Shown here in pieces: positions 45,501 through 56,932 of a DNA stretch of 64,000 nucleotides. Made by a program: the position numbers and the translations under genes. The notes under the pieces were generated by a model that worked only from the letters and a program-made list of their open reading frames with translations, ran no database searches and was not told where the DNA came from. Position 1 is the first letter of the stretch, and each line of letters opens with the position of its first letter. Origin of the DNA: Membranipora membranacea (taxonomy: Eukaryota > Bryozoa > Gymnolaemata > Cheilostomatida > Membraniporidae); assembly GCA_914767715.1 (NCBI GenBank), contig OU612067.1, forward strand, positions 24,462,162 through 24,526,161. Direction: 5' to 3'.

Positions 45501-48500
45501 GGAGGGTGGGCTCTATACAGTCCGTCTCTTCAGAGATTAAAGGTTTCTCGGCTAGTACTACTTCTTTGGCTGCTTGAGGACTTGTGGACAACAATCTCCA
45601 GTATATATAACCTACAGTTCAAAAATGACTTTCAGAATAATGTAGTATAATATATACAACTAATGTAATATAATATAATATGAGACAGAAATGAATTCGC
45701 ACTAATCAGCTTTGATAACAGTCCTTTACTGCACCTCAGGCCATTAGAATCAAGACTTCATCCAGCTATTAACTTGATAAAAAGGTCTGGCAAACTATGG
45801 AATACTTGCTCTGCTTCTATAAATAAAATTGATGGTCCAAGAGGTTAGGTCGCCAAACCCCATACTGTTCAAGTGATGCACTATTGAAAGGATTTCCCTT
45901 ATCAACAAAGTGTGTATTTTTTTCCATGTAGCCCAAGTATCTTCAGAGGGAATTTTGTGACCGCACCTGAGGCTAAATCTAGGGGTTGGAGTATGTGATG
46001 AACTCAGGGGGTCTCTCCACATACAAATGCCAAGATACTGATTGCTCCTAGCCTAGTGATTAAGACCTGTTAGGGGTGTCATTTCAAAATTGTTCACTCA
46101 TCGATGGTAAGGGTGTCATTTTAAAATCGTTCACTCATTAGTGGACTTATATTCATTCTGAGTGAACAATTTCGGGACGAATTCACCTTATTGAAAGACC
46201 GAGTGAGCGAGGATTTTTAGCGAAGTGAACTTCGCTCACTCTAATTGAAAGAGCTCCCCCCCCCTAAGATTAGTTTGACTATAAGGGTTTGTGAAAGTCA
46301 TACCTCTGTCTCTGAGATCAGGGTTATCTGTTTCTTGTGTAGATATACTGAGCACCTGTTGTACTAGGTCTTGTGTGTCTGTCGGCTTAGTCAGGAATAG
46401 CTTGACTATAGCTGTCAATATCTGTAGCTGCACCTGTCATACAAAAATATCACTGATGTCAACATGTGCGGGTGACACTGCATTGAGATTTATCCATACT
46501 TGTTTGTTCGTTTAATTTTATATCAAATTCTCCAGACATGTTCAGCCTACAACATCAATTTTTACTGAATGCATAAAATTGCTAAAAAGAATCCCCCTTG
46601 AATAAGGTAAAAGAAAAAAGAAAATAAATAAATATAGGGAAATCAATACTAACTAACTATATGTAACTTGTGTTACTTCAACAATTAATGTTAAGTTTCG
46701 TAAAGATCATCTCATTGGCTTAGAAAATTAAACGCAACCTTAACTGTTCATATTTATTTTGGAAGGTGTGGCAGTTTGAAGAGATGTTGGATGTACACTT
46801 GAAATACTACAGGTGTTTTGCAGTGTTGAATTTTTCCACTTCATCGGGTTAACACCACCCAAGGCCGTCATATTGGGTCATGGCCAAGACCATCTGAATT
46901 CTATTGCAGAAGGAATTTGATACAAGCCAGTATGATTACCGAAAGAATGTATGTTATGTTACAAGAGCGTTGTACCCATAGATTTAAAAACAGTATAGAT
47001 AGGTCATTGTGTGCTCCTGTCTATCCAATAATATGATAGCTACGTTAGTCTCAGATTTAGGAATTTTAGCAATCTAGACCATAAGGCTGGGTGTCACATG
47101 ACTGTTAGTAAAACGACCTTCCAGCCAATCATGTTCTTACAACATTGTGAGTGGCTCAGAAGTCGGTTTACTCAGTATAGCCTTCTCTCATTGGACACTG
47201 TCTGATAAGGTTATCATCATGAAAGGCAAAAGGTGCTGACTATAAACCAACTGGCAGTTACGCTATGCATAACGCGACACTGCGGGTGGCACAATGTCGA
47301 TACGGGTGGGGACATAATGCAAAGTTACTGAAGCCCAATGTCCTATCTATACTGTTTTTAAATCTATGGTTGTACCTTACCACATCGAGGGATATTTATA
47401 CACCCGAGGGTGCTGGGGGCTGATAAAATCAACCCTGAATGCTCCCAAGTGGGACTGGAATACAAACCTGAGGCACTTAACGCTTGGCAGTGGATAGTGA
47501 GCACACAGACTGATTGTACAATCACCCATCCGCAAACCCCAAATAGGTTGATGGCACTAACTGGCAAGCTCGCTATTCTCTACTTGGAGTTGCACACCCC
47601 CATCCAACAAGCGCATTTTGCTTCAACTTTGCACCCTTGTTCAGACAGTGTACATGTTAGGGTTATTGAGCCTTACATAGTTATGTATGTTAAGGCTACA
47701 GTTGCGCCTCCCCATATTTGGTATCATATTGAAGGTCTCAGTCTAATTGAGATTACCATGGCAACCTTTTGAATAGCAGAACACAATTGAAACCATTAGC
47801 TTTACTAAAATGAAAATTTTTCTCAACCTCACTAAACCATTAAGGTTGTCCGATCTTTATCTTTATATGCGATAAGAGGGTTAGCTTTAGCTTTAAGTTA
47901 CCTGTGAGTTCTCATCATGGAAAGAGTCAAGGAAAGTCTCCAGTAATTCAGCAGCATTGTCTATCCTCTCAGCATACTCTCCAATAATCCATATAATACT
48001 GGCTCTTGCCTCAGGCTCATCCAGAGTGTCGAGACATTCGCATAGCGTCCCGATAACAGACTCATACTTGTTTGGATACTTTCTAAATATGTCCTACAAA
48101 AATAATAAAAGTACAGTTTAATCAGAAGCAATAGTGAATAGTGGTAAAATTGAAGACTTGGCCATCAAGCGATCATTGAACCAATGTATTTTGTCACAAG
48201 CAATATCAAGTGACAACAAATTAGACTTGGTAATTACCGTAGAAGACTACAGACAACTCCATATCATATGATCGTGTCGGATATGCTGTAATTTAGGTGG
48301 AGTAAGGTAACACTCAAATGAAGTACCTTATTGGAATGTTGTATACATTATTCAGTTACATATTAAACACAGGAGTATGTAAACAAATTCTATGCATTTA
48401 ATTACACTGGTCTGTGCTTTCAACAGCACTAAGTAATCTAACAGCTGATAGTGACCATACACATTATAAGTTGGACGTGTCGTAGTTTTTAGCTACTTCC

Positions 48501-51500
48501 GTACTCTGCAAGCAGAGTCACTTAGTCTATCACACATCATAAGTTCTGATTTTATGGCATTAGATGAGTATGTGCGTTGCAACCCTCACACGACCGGTAT
48601 GCCTTCTAAAAAGAGAAGGCCACTGACTCTTAGTAAGTGGCGGGACTTGAACCCATGGCCGTTCACATCAGAGGTGAACGCCTATACCGATAGGCTACCG
48701 TGACGTGAACTATACACATTATAGCTGTTTATTTACCTTGATAACGACAATAGCTTCCTGTACGACGTAGTTAACTTTAGTCTGTATGAGGTCTAGGAGA
48801 GTACTTACACACCTCTCTGCAGCTACATCTACCTTGATAGCACACCTACCGATCGCTCTTACTGACTTACGTACAAAATCTACATCTACCTCTGTAGCGT
48901 ATCTATCAATCGGAATATATTTAGTATAATATGCAAGTTAAGAATATTTCAACATAGCTAAACTATCGTCACATTTTTTGTGTGATGAATATCTTTATCC
49001 AATTATCTGGGAGACTGGGTTTGAATAAGAGTGTTTTAAGAAAGGATGAAACTGAGGATGACATAAGAGGGAAAAGGTTTTTTTTTCCAAAAATAGACTA
49101 AAAAAAGATGTCACAAATCATTTGCCAATATATTTTAGTTATACATGAACTTGCTAATATTTAGAAGTTATCTTTCCCTTGAGAAAAAGTTTGCGGGATG
49201 ATAACTCAAAATTGACTGATGTTTGACTTAAATTACCTTACCAAACACCAAACAACAAGTACCAAACAAGCCAGTGTGCCTGATAGGAAAATCCATTTAG
49301 CCGATTGTTAGACCTATTAGTGCCTATTAGTGAAAACATGATGAGCTACAGTCACATACATGGCCACACTGCCCCGGACGGTGGGCCGTCAGACGGGGGC
49401 CGTCAGACGGGGGTCCGTCAGACGGGGGGCAAGAGTCTGAGGGTCCAGACGATCACACTGGTATCTGTGACATCATACACCTAATTATAGACTTACTCTT
49501 TAAGCTCAGCGAGAGTCTGAGCGATATTAGATTGATTTGTGAGACGTATCATGATGTCCAGCTTTTCCATCTTCACATAGATAGGATCGTTGTACTTCAC
49601 AAAGAATACCTTCAGCTCGTGTTTCAGTATATCAGGTCTGAAAATACAACTATGCTGTTATATTGTCTGAAAGTTGCCTACAATAACCCACATCCGATTC
49701 ATATTAAGTGGGTCTTTCATTAAAAAACAGCTAAAATTGCAAACTGCTTGATATCTGCACGGGTCTATCTCAGAAATCGCTCACTCATTGATGGAACTAT
49801 ATACATTCTGAGTGAGCGATTTGCAAGCGATTTTGTCTAATTGAAAGACCAAGTGAGTGATAACTTTGAGCGATATGACAGTGATAATTCGCTTTAGTAA
49901 AGCATCGCTCATTCTAATTGGAAGACACCCCCCAGAAAGTTAGAAAATTTTGTGGTCAAAGAAAAACAATGTTAAATGCTAAAAAGCGTTAGGCCTACAT
50001 TTCTTCGATCAACCTAGTGTTCTAGGGATATTCAGTAAGTTTGTGAAACTCTTCTGATTCAATGATTGATGAGCCCATAAATGATCATTATAAGTGCCGA
50101 AAATCCTGAACTTAAAAATGTGGGAACACGTTCCATCTCAGCCCCGAAAAAATCAATTATTTTCACAATCTGTTTATGACAATTATTTTCACAATTATTT
50201 TCACAATCTGTCGCATTATGTCATATCATGAAAACTATTTTAATGTAAGCTGAAAGATTTTTAGTGCCGTTTTTACTCAGAGTACCCGGTGATCCACTTT
50301 TATTATCACATGGTAATATGGGATCTGATTATAAAATATAACCATGACTCACCTCTTCTGTATGACTAGACTGATGTTCCTCAGCGCGACAAACTGGATC
50401 TCAGGCTCTCCTGATAGTAGAGTCACCAGAGGGGCAGATAACTTCTTAGTAATACCCGCTACAAACTGTGAGGACTGGTCCAGCATGTCCAGTAATCTCA
50501 TTATAACCTGTGTATATAACAAATATAACGACAATTTAAAATAACACCCTAGTAGGGTAAGTAGTTGAAGACTACCCCAAGACCAATGTACGTTATAGTC
50601 ATGCTTGCTACGCTTGTTTCTTGTATAGCAAATCCTGGTCATTGTGACATCATAATGAAGCAAATGAGAATTTCCTTCCCTTATGAGAGGCACTTTTTCC
50701 ACCATCAATAATTAATGCCAAATAGAGCATTGAATTTTTTTCTATGCAAATCTGACACAACTTTATCACAAGTAACTGCCTGACTATAACATGCATTGGT
50801 CTTTGGGTAGTCTATAACTGCTTCAACGCATAAATTGGGCTGTGCTGTGTAAGTATATTATCGGATATTCAAAATTACAGATTTTGGCTGAGTTAAGAGT
50901 CATGTCAAGTCACAAGTTTCAATCTGGCCTGAACCAGTTGGACTTCACACCATTTCAACAAGTAATGATAGTGTTTCAATCACAGAGAAACATGATTATT
51001 ACTCCGCTGACTCACAGGTTCACACTCCAAGGTTCACACTCAGAAGTATTTTATAACAGCTTAATTTAGCACAATCACTGCTTTATGACAGGCAGAACGA
51101 GATCCAATACAAATAATCAAGTCTGGTGCGCTTGCATACTTTTGTACCAACTCAGAGTGACATATATTGTCCTATATAGCAGGCATGCTGACAGCCTGAT
51201 TAAATTTGAGTAAGTAAAAGGCAGCAAGTCGATGATCTAAACTGTGTACCACCAAATGTATTATATACTATATTATATTTAGTATGCTGCGCACGATGAT
51301 CGGGCTCCAGTTACCACACTGAATCGCTAATGGGGGAACCTGAGCTTAAATCTGATCTAATTTGCCTGCATTTCTTATCGCTCTCATCGCACTGGTAAGC
51401 AAGCAGCTTGAGGGGAAGCAACTCCATATTCAGGCAAATGGGATTTAAATTCATCTCGGAAAACCCTCCTTATATGACACTGACCTTGACAGTAGATAGA

Positions 51501-54500
51501 ACGACAGCTGCATTAGCGTGAGCTAATCGGGGAGTTACTCTCTCCAGTATACTAGTAGCATCTCTCTCATCTCTAGGCTCATATATAGCTACACAATCTA
51601 ATATAAACACCTGTCCCCATCTACAAAGGTGAAGGTCAAGTATCTGTCAAGTGAGGAGCTTATACTATTTTGATTAAAATTTTCCAAAATCAGATGATGT
51701 TATCACATGCCATAATCCCGAAGCATGGGCGGCAAAATCTATATTGCCTCAATGGGGAGGCTGCAATTTCTGTGCCAGGTTGCTCTCTGTTAGCAGGCAG
51801 GTCCCAGCACACCTGGGGGGGGGGGGGGGCAACCAAACCCTAGTGATCGATTGTCTGCAGTGAGATTCAAACCCACAACCTTCAACACTTCATTTTTGAT
51901 AAGGGAATATCCTCTACCCAAACTGGACCCATCTATTTATAATGTATAATGGAGGAGGAAACAACTGAATGTTAGTCATTGATAGACATAATAAGTAGTT
52001 TATGGATTTACGACAAAAGATTTTCTTGCCATCAACGGAATGCTTCTCACTGGAAAGGATTAAAGCAGGGAGAACTTATTTTCAACATAATATTTAACAC
52101 TTTAGCTGTGATTTCTGACTGTCCATGTCTGATTGAAGTCCTTATACAAGGCCCAGTGTCAATAATTTTTAATTTCACAAAATCATATGTAAGAGTAAAT
52201 ACAAATGCTCCTGGCTCGATTATATCGCCTTTCTACGCCTCATTGGGACAGATTTTACGAGCTTACAATGCACAACCACTTACTCTGTACACTCATTTAG
52301 TGCAGTCAGTAGTTTGTTTATCATAGACTGAGAAAAGGTGAGCAATTCTCTGGTTTGAGGGGATGTCTCCCTTATCTCCGCAATAGCTGCTACAGCATTA
52401 GCCACAACCATAGGGTTACTGTCAGACAACATGTCCTGAAATAGAGTCAAAATTATCATACGGCGTCATTTTTGATCTTTTCCAAATTTCAGAATCAAGT
52501 CAACATTTACTTTACCATCACACCGAACAACCATATCTGAGAAACTGGTAGCAGTTACATTTATTGACTTTTAACACCGGTATTGACAACTGTGTAACTT
52601 GTTAAGTTTACATAGATAAGGGAAGCTTACAATAGATAAGGCTTGCTATTATTCTTAGACCTCCCAGGTTTGCACTATCAACAGACCTTATCACATGGCT
52701 TGTAACGTTGTGTTATGACGGACAAAATTCTAGAATCAAGAAGGTCAAGTTTTCTAGATATCCACCTACATTATAAATATTTTTCTTTTGATATCATTCA
52801 ACAGTAAATAATTAAATGTCAATCAAGACTATGGTTCTTTTGTCGTCTTTTGATTTCTAAGTCAGGAGAATTTGATTTTAAAATATATGCGTGAATTAGG
52901 AGAGGTTCCTGAGGAAGTCTTTCCTGAGACTTCTCAAATCACTCACTGAGATGACCTTTTCATTTCATCAATGAAACAGTTTTCAATCAAAAGCAAATCG
53001 TATACTTTGCTTGCCTACCTTGAGAAGTTCAATGAATCCCTGCTCCTCGACCAGCCTGCCGTTTATATCATGAAGTTTAGCTACGCTAACAGCAGCAGTC
53101 TTTCTAACATATGGATCATCATCCTGAAGCAATGTGTGAAAAAAGTGTGTAAATACATGATATATGAATATCAATGTTCTGAATTTTGCAGTACTGTGTA
53201 TTTTTTCATTCAGAACTATATACATGTAGAAGAATTTTGCCACGAAAATGAACAAGACATGACAATCAAATTGTTTCGAACAACATCGTTGCCCAAGGAA
53301 CAGTATGGTAAAAAATGTAACAAGTAAATAGGTTTTAGATTTGGAATTTTGCAGGGACATCATGTCCATCTAATATAACATGGCCGAGTTTTGTACTCAG
53401 CAATCCCAAAATTATAAGGATCAAACTGAAACAATGGCTAAAATTAACAATGATGTACTCAAAACACTAGCCTCTTAATTATTTCCGTTTAAATAAAATG
53501 CTGGCCACTTTCTCCAGAGCAAACCCTCATACTATACCGGCAGTATTTACCACAGGACTACTACATTTCCGGATTTAGGCTTTGTGCGGTGGGGATGGGT
53601 GTGTGATGGATGGATGGAAGCGTACTCAGTTTCTTATTAGTGGTAAAGCCCGAAGTCAGAAAATGCAGTAGTCCTACTGTTTATAGTCCTTACCTTGAGA
53701 CATTTCCTTAGAGGGTCACAGAAATAATCACTTATAACATCCACCCTAACACAGCCCATAGTTCTCACTGCTAGAGCTCGGATCAGAGGGTTCGAATCTG
53801 ACGAATCCTACAATAGTGAAACAGGAATTATTTAAAATCAATGCTCAACATTCACCTCACTACTCTCTAAGAGTGATTCAATTATCCAGGCTTTTATGGC
53901 TTAATCCATATTTATATCATACATATATTTTATTCTGATAAAATGATGGATATAAAAAACCGCTTGTGATGAAAAGAAATAAAATATATAGAGTATAGAG
54001 GATAAAAAGCAAGGTAACAGTTAGATAGTCCTGGGACTAGAGTGACAGCACTGTCCCAACTTTCCTGCCTACAGCCGTACAGTAGGCCTTCTGATAACAG
54101 AGTTCATACCTTGAACTATGTGCTTTACCTCAGTGGAAGCACCAGGCAATGATAATAATATTATGCATCACACTGAAGAGTTAAAATAGTTGACAAACCT
54201 TGACAAAAGTGTGAACAGCCATGATACTGAGGTCAGGCTGACTTTTAGCGTAATTCATCAAGTATAGATAGACAAGCTTCTTCAGTTCAAGGTCGTCTGT
54301 CTGACCGCATTTTACCACATCAGGAAACAGCTGGCTGTAAAGTGAAACAAAGGATTGTGTCAGTGAAACTCAGGCCAAACTTACTAATCCAACTATATCA
54401 ACTATTTTCTATTTGAGTCCTTACTTCAATTAAAGAATGTGAACATTGGGAGGGTTATGAGAGGTAATCTAATCTAATGTATGGATTCCTCATCTCTTTT

Positions 54501-55476
54501 TAGATCTATAGGTCCAAGTTCCTACGTCATCCTGAATAAGGAATTCCCAAAATAACGGTTTTCTATCAAATAAAGTCAGCACTTCTACCTCAGGTCATTA
54601 TTCCTCACATGATGGTCACAGAGATTAGGAACTTGGACCTATAGATGTAAAAAGACATGAGGAATCCATATATTAGATTAGATTACCTCAAATAACCCTC
54701 CCAATGCTCACATTCTTTAAAGGGGAGGAGGGGCATTATTTCTGAGAAATCTCAAAACTATTGCATTAGAATTAACTTTTATGATTAAAATTAAGATACA
54801 CAGATAACCAGCAGAGAGAAGGCTGAAGTGAGGTCACAAACTAAAACAGCCATGTTCATCTGGCAGTCCTTCCTCATACAGTACTGCCATGCCATATATT
54901 GGCAAAAATCTGATTTCCGTTTGGCCTTGATATAGGCTGCCCTGTACCGACTATCATGTCATAGTTTACCTGACATCTTTGCCGACAGTCATGTTAGCAA
55001 TAACTTTCTTGATAGCATCCTTCTTCACATCTTTCCTCTCTCCATTGAGTTCAGATTTCAGCTCAAACAACTCACCTGTCAAGTACAAATATTATTCAGT
55101 GAGCGAGAACGCATCACTAGTATTGAATTATTTAGTCAGAAGAGTACCCAATAAGTAGGATCAAGGCAGACTTTCATTGATTTTTGAAGACTTCACATTG
55201 ACAAGCAAGGAGTTACTCAATGCTACAAGCCTCCGCTCATAGATATAATGCGCAGACATGCTTTAGCATCACACAAATCACTGTCCTTTCTGTAGTAGGG
55301 GTACTAAAGCTGATTATTGAATTTTCCGTCTACCAAGTGCTGCCTTGATGCTTTTAATATCAGAAACTACTCTCAATACCACCTGATTGACATGGTAGGA
55401 CGTAACCTGCAGGCTACAACAAGAAACCTATATACTTACCCTTCTTTGTGGTCGTGAAGTACTTTGAATCAGTCAT
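39549..55476 (-). CDS. AP2B1/AP1B1: Beta-adaptin, large subunit of AP-1/AP-2 clathrin adaptors (20 coding exons)
   Basis: Coding exons, 5' to 3' on the minus strand: 55476-55440, 55075-54970, 54334-54199, 53807-53694, 53123-53019, 52435-52284, 51620-51485, 50507-50353, 49637-49497, 48902-48737, 48093-47902, 46433-46304, 45611-45383, 44873-44669, 44162-43974, 42971-42826, 42600-42474, 41605-41431, 40157-40003 and 39623-39549. All introns are GT-AG, phases agree and the sum is 956 residues (human AP1B1 and AP2B1 are 949 and 937). The N-terminal trunk (about 1-585) is collinear with AP2B1 (start [21 protein letters not shown] appears as [31 protein letters not shown]). The hinge has the clathrin box LLNLD (about 632-636). 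The C-terminal appendage (about 732-956) ends [20 protein letters not shown]. The protein helps form coats on endosomes, the trans-Golgi and the plasma membrane. An acceptor at 55509 implies an upstream noncoding exon, with candidate donors near 55613 and 55855. Invertebrates commonly have one beta chain shared by AP-1 and AP-2, so I cannot choose between the two. Confidence 0.97.
40626..40930 (-). repeat. tRNA-derived SINE in beta-adaptin intron, copy 1
   Basis: This matches 47390-47680 over about 300 bp (AGAGGGATATAAATCCAAGG against CGAGGGATATTTATACACCC; GGGTTGATGGCGCTAA against AGGTTGATGGCACTAA; GTTAGGGTTATTG). On the minus strand GGCGCAATCGGTTGGTGCGC looks like a tRNA box A, and AGTTCTGAATTTG is a poor box B. 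It lies in intron 18. Confidence 0.65.
41245..41422. mobile_element. pogo/Tc1-like MITE next to a splice donor
   Basis: The stretch between two TA dinucleotides starts CAGTGCGGTTCACTTAATCC and ends CAGCTTACACTG. Its ends share TACAGTG inverted, and internal text such as TTAATTAAGC/AATTAAGTGACATT resembles the usual pogo-type MITE body. It is 178 bp and lacks coding capacity. It ends only 8 bases from exon 18 of beta-adaptin (donor reads GTTAGTTATACAGTG). Confidence 0.6.
43040..43140. repeat. Dispersed repeat shared with 51.73-51.83 kb
   Basis: GCCAAGTTGCTCTCAGTTTG and CAGGCAGACCTGGGG match GCCAGGTTGCTCTCTGTTAG and CAGGCAGGTCCCAGC ... CCTGGGG in intron 6. It is likely an old SINE-type copy in intron 15. 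Confidence 0.5.
43373..43540 (-). mobile_element. Hairpin MITE, copy 1 (inverted)
   Basis: GGGGTATTTCAATTAGAAAG ... AGCGATGCTTTACTAAAGC ... CACTTGGTCTTTCAATTAC ... CAAATCGCTCGCTCAGAATG is the reverse complement of the copies at 46.09 and 49.77 kb. It lies in intron 15 of beta-adaptin. Confidence 0.7.
46085..46265 (+). mobile_element. Hairpin MITE, copy 2
   Basis: AAATCGTTCACTCA (46124-46137) faces TGAGTGAACAATTT. After these come TTATTGAAAGACCGAGTGAG, AACTTCGCTCACTCTAATTG and AAAGAGCTCCCCCCCCC. Part of the left arm is duplicated (GTTCACTCATCGATGG). It lies in intron 12. Confidence 0.7.
47390..47765 (-). repeat. tRNA-derived SINE in beta-adaptin intron, copy 2
   Basis: Homologous to 40626-40930, with an extra 3' part (CGCCTCCCCATATTTGGTAT ... 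ACCATGGCAAC) that also occurs alone at 11838-11955. The longest frame in it is interrupted elsewhere and is not a gene. It lies in intron 11. Confidence 0.65.
48630..48712 (-). repeat. tRNA-like SINE head in beta-adaptin intron
   Basis: The minus strand contains GGTAGCCTATCGGTATAGGC (D arm), TTCAC-CTCTGAT-GTGAA (a perfect anticodon-like arm) and GGGTTCAAGTCCC (box B). The acceptor strands do not pair, so a functional tRNA is unlikely and a SINE head is the better call. Confidence 0.6.
49768..49936 (+). mobile_element. Hairpin MITE, copy 3 (best preserved)
   Basis: AAATCGCTCACTCA (49774-49787) and TGAGTGAGCGATTT (49809-49822) are perfect 14-bp inverted arms around 21 bases. The element continues CTAATTGAAAGACCAAGTGA ... 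TTAGTAAAGCATCGCTCATT and ends CTAATTGGAAGACACCCCCC. It is noncoding and lies in intron 8. Confidence 0.75.
51728..51885 (-). repeat. SINE-like repeat with G-run in beta-adaptin intron
   Basis: The left part matches 43040-43140. A run of about 15 G follows (51816-51830). On the minus strand GGTTGTGGGTTTGAATCTCA is a box-B-like tRNA segment. Confidence 0.5.
54430..54720. mobile_element. MITE with ~90-bp terminal inverted repeats and TTAA ends
   Basis: TTAA (54430-54433) and TTAA (54717-54720) flank a 283-bp unit whose ends, AGAATGTGAACATTGGGAGG and CCTCCCAATGCTCACATTCT, are inverted. The arms stay nearly identical for about 90 bp (to AGGTCCAAGTTCCT at 54523, with its complement from 54627). 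The middle ~100 bp is unpaired and noncoding. TTAA target duplications are the hallmark of piggyBac-type transposition. It lies in intron 2 of beta-adaptin. Confidence 0.85.
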
Positions 55477-55509
55477 ATTGGCCACGGATGGTCAGATATA
55501 TTTTTTCCT

Positions 55510-56860
55510 GCAAAAATAAACATTCTAGAGTGGAACCGCACCTTGTGGGGATGGCTACCCATAATATGGGGGCTCTGAGATTTACCTTACTGTCCGGGTA
55601 GGCCTAGACCTTACCTGCCCAAAACAGACAGTAGCATGGCCGAGATTGTTGGATTTGATAACTTCCCCTTCCTGATGAGACTGACACAGAAAACAACTAC
55701 CATGATAAAATTACTGGTAGAGACCCTAGCTCTGGATTTTACATATAAATTCTTTTAACATCAACCACAGTCAGCGCAGGAGGGGAAGTGAACTACACAG
55801 TGAATTATATAAGGGACAGTGGAGATAGTGAGTTTTGTGCAGTGGAGACCTTACCTACAGTAAGTGCAAGCTACTAAGCACATTTACATAGGACTATGGG
55901 GAAAAAAAGATAATTGTGACGATCATGCTGAGAGAACCTTAGCGAAACTCAACGGGATGGCTGAACGGAATATTCCATTACCCTCAATTATCGCATTCAA
56001 ACCAAACAACTGTTGCTGCGTTGTTAGTATAGGATTGCAGTGGGCTGTTTAATCAAGGCTGTCAACTCAAGGAGTTAGATGTGTTGATGTAGAACCAAGG
56101 GGAGTAGTTAACTGCTTGGTAGAACTTGTCACACAGAACTCATGCTTGCAATCACTTTCAGATTTTATGAGTATGAGTAAGTTCTGACTCCTGAGTTGTT
56201 TTTCGCCACAGCATATGAATAAATTGATTGTTCAACACCATGGCTTGTAGGCCTAGTTATTTATCCACACATTCAGTTCACAAGTCAAGAAGAAGAAATT
56301 TCTTTCTCAAGTCAATCTGTTGGCTTTCTTTCAAGTTTGAAGAAGAGTCAGATCATTGCCATCTTGTTCATACTGACTACCCTGGCATTCTCTTCAAACC
56401 AACAGTGCATTCACTCTGTTTAATGCAATATTAAACAGGGTTAAGTTGTACGAGATACAATGGTAAAGAAAGATAAGCTTGAATTTCAGAAAAAGTTATC
56501 AAGCCCAATTTTATTAAAAATGAACCAGGTTGACAAATCAGTGATAGCCCAAATAACTCAAAAGTAGTGGTTAGTAGTTGGAGACTATAGTGTGCCACAC
56601 TCGGTATTTATAAAGACTTGCTTTGAACCGGCGCAACACAAAGCCGGAAGCTATTTTGTAAGAGAGTCGCCTCCTCTTACCTACCATCTCATCTTTATTA
56701 CCCATGGTCAGACAACTCAGTACCTGAACAGATTTCTGGTATATTTAGGCAGGGAGGGTGGGAGACCCTCCCTGATTTAAGTTTGCCATGTCTCAGCACT
56801 CAGCAGGGATGGTCTCAGGATAGGCTACGGCTGGCTCTGGATCTGAATTAAAGACACACA
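55510..56860. other. Upstream region of beta-adaptin, no other gene seen
   Basis: This should hold the noncoding first exon(s) and promoter of beta-adaptin. The palindromic TTATATAA at 55805 could act as a TATA element in either direction. The short plus-strand frames have no recognisable content. Confidence 0.4.
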
Positions 56861-56871
56861 GTGGGGTATTT

Positions 56872-56932
56872 ATCTATATAGGTTTTGTCTATATAGGTTT
56901 TATCTATATAGGTTTTATCTATATAGGGTTTT
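56872..56932. repeat. Short tandem repeat, 17-bp unit
   Basis: Four units of TCTATATAGGTTTTATC (the last altered to GGGTTTTGTG) lie directly at the 5' end of the truncated LINE. Confidence 0.85.

Noticed and set aside
47410-47772. 120-codon plus-strand frame
   Set aside because: It lies entirely within a SINE-type repeat whose other copy (40626-40930) does not keep the frame.
48630-48712. Functional tRNA-Gln(CTG) gene
   Set aside because: The D, anticodon and T arms look good, but the acceptor strands (GTCACGG and CACTTAC) do not pair and the context is a repeat, so it is called a SINE head.
52983-53369. 128-codon minus-strand frame as an independent gene
   Set aside because: It is beta-adaptin exon 5 (53019-53123) with intron read-through on both sides.
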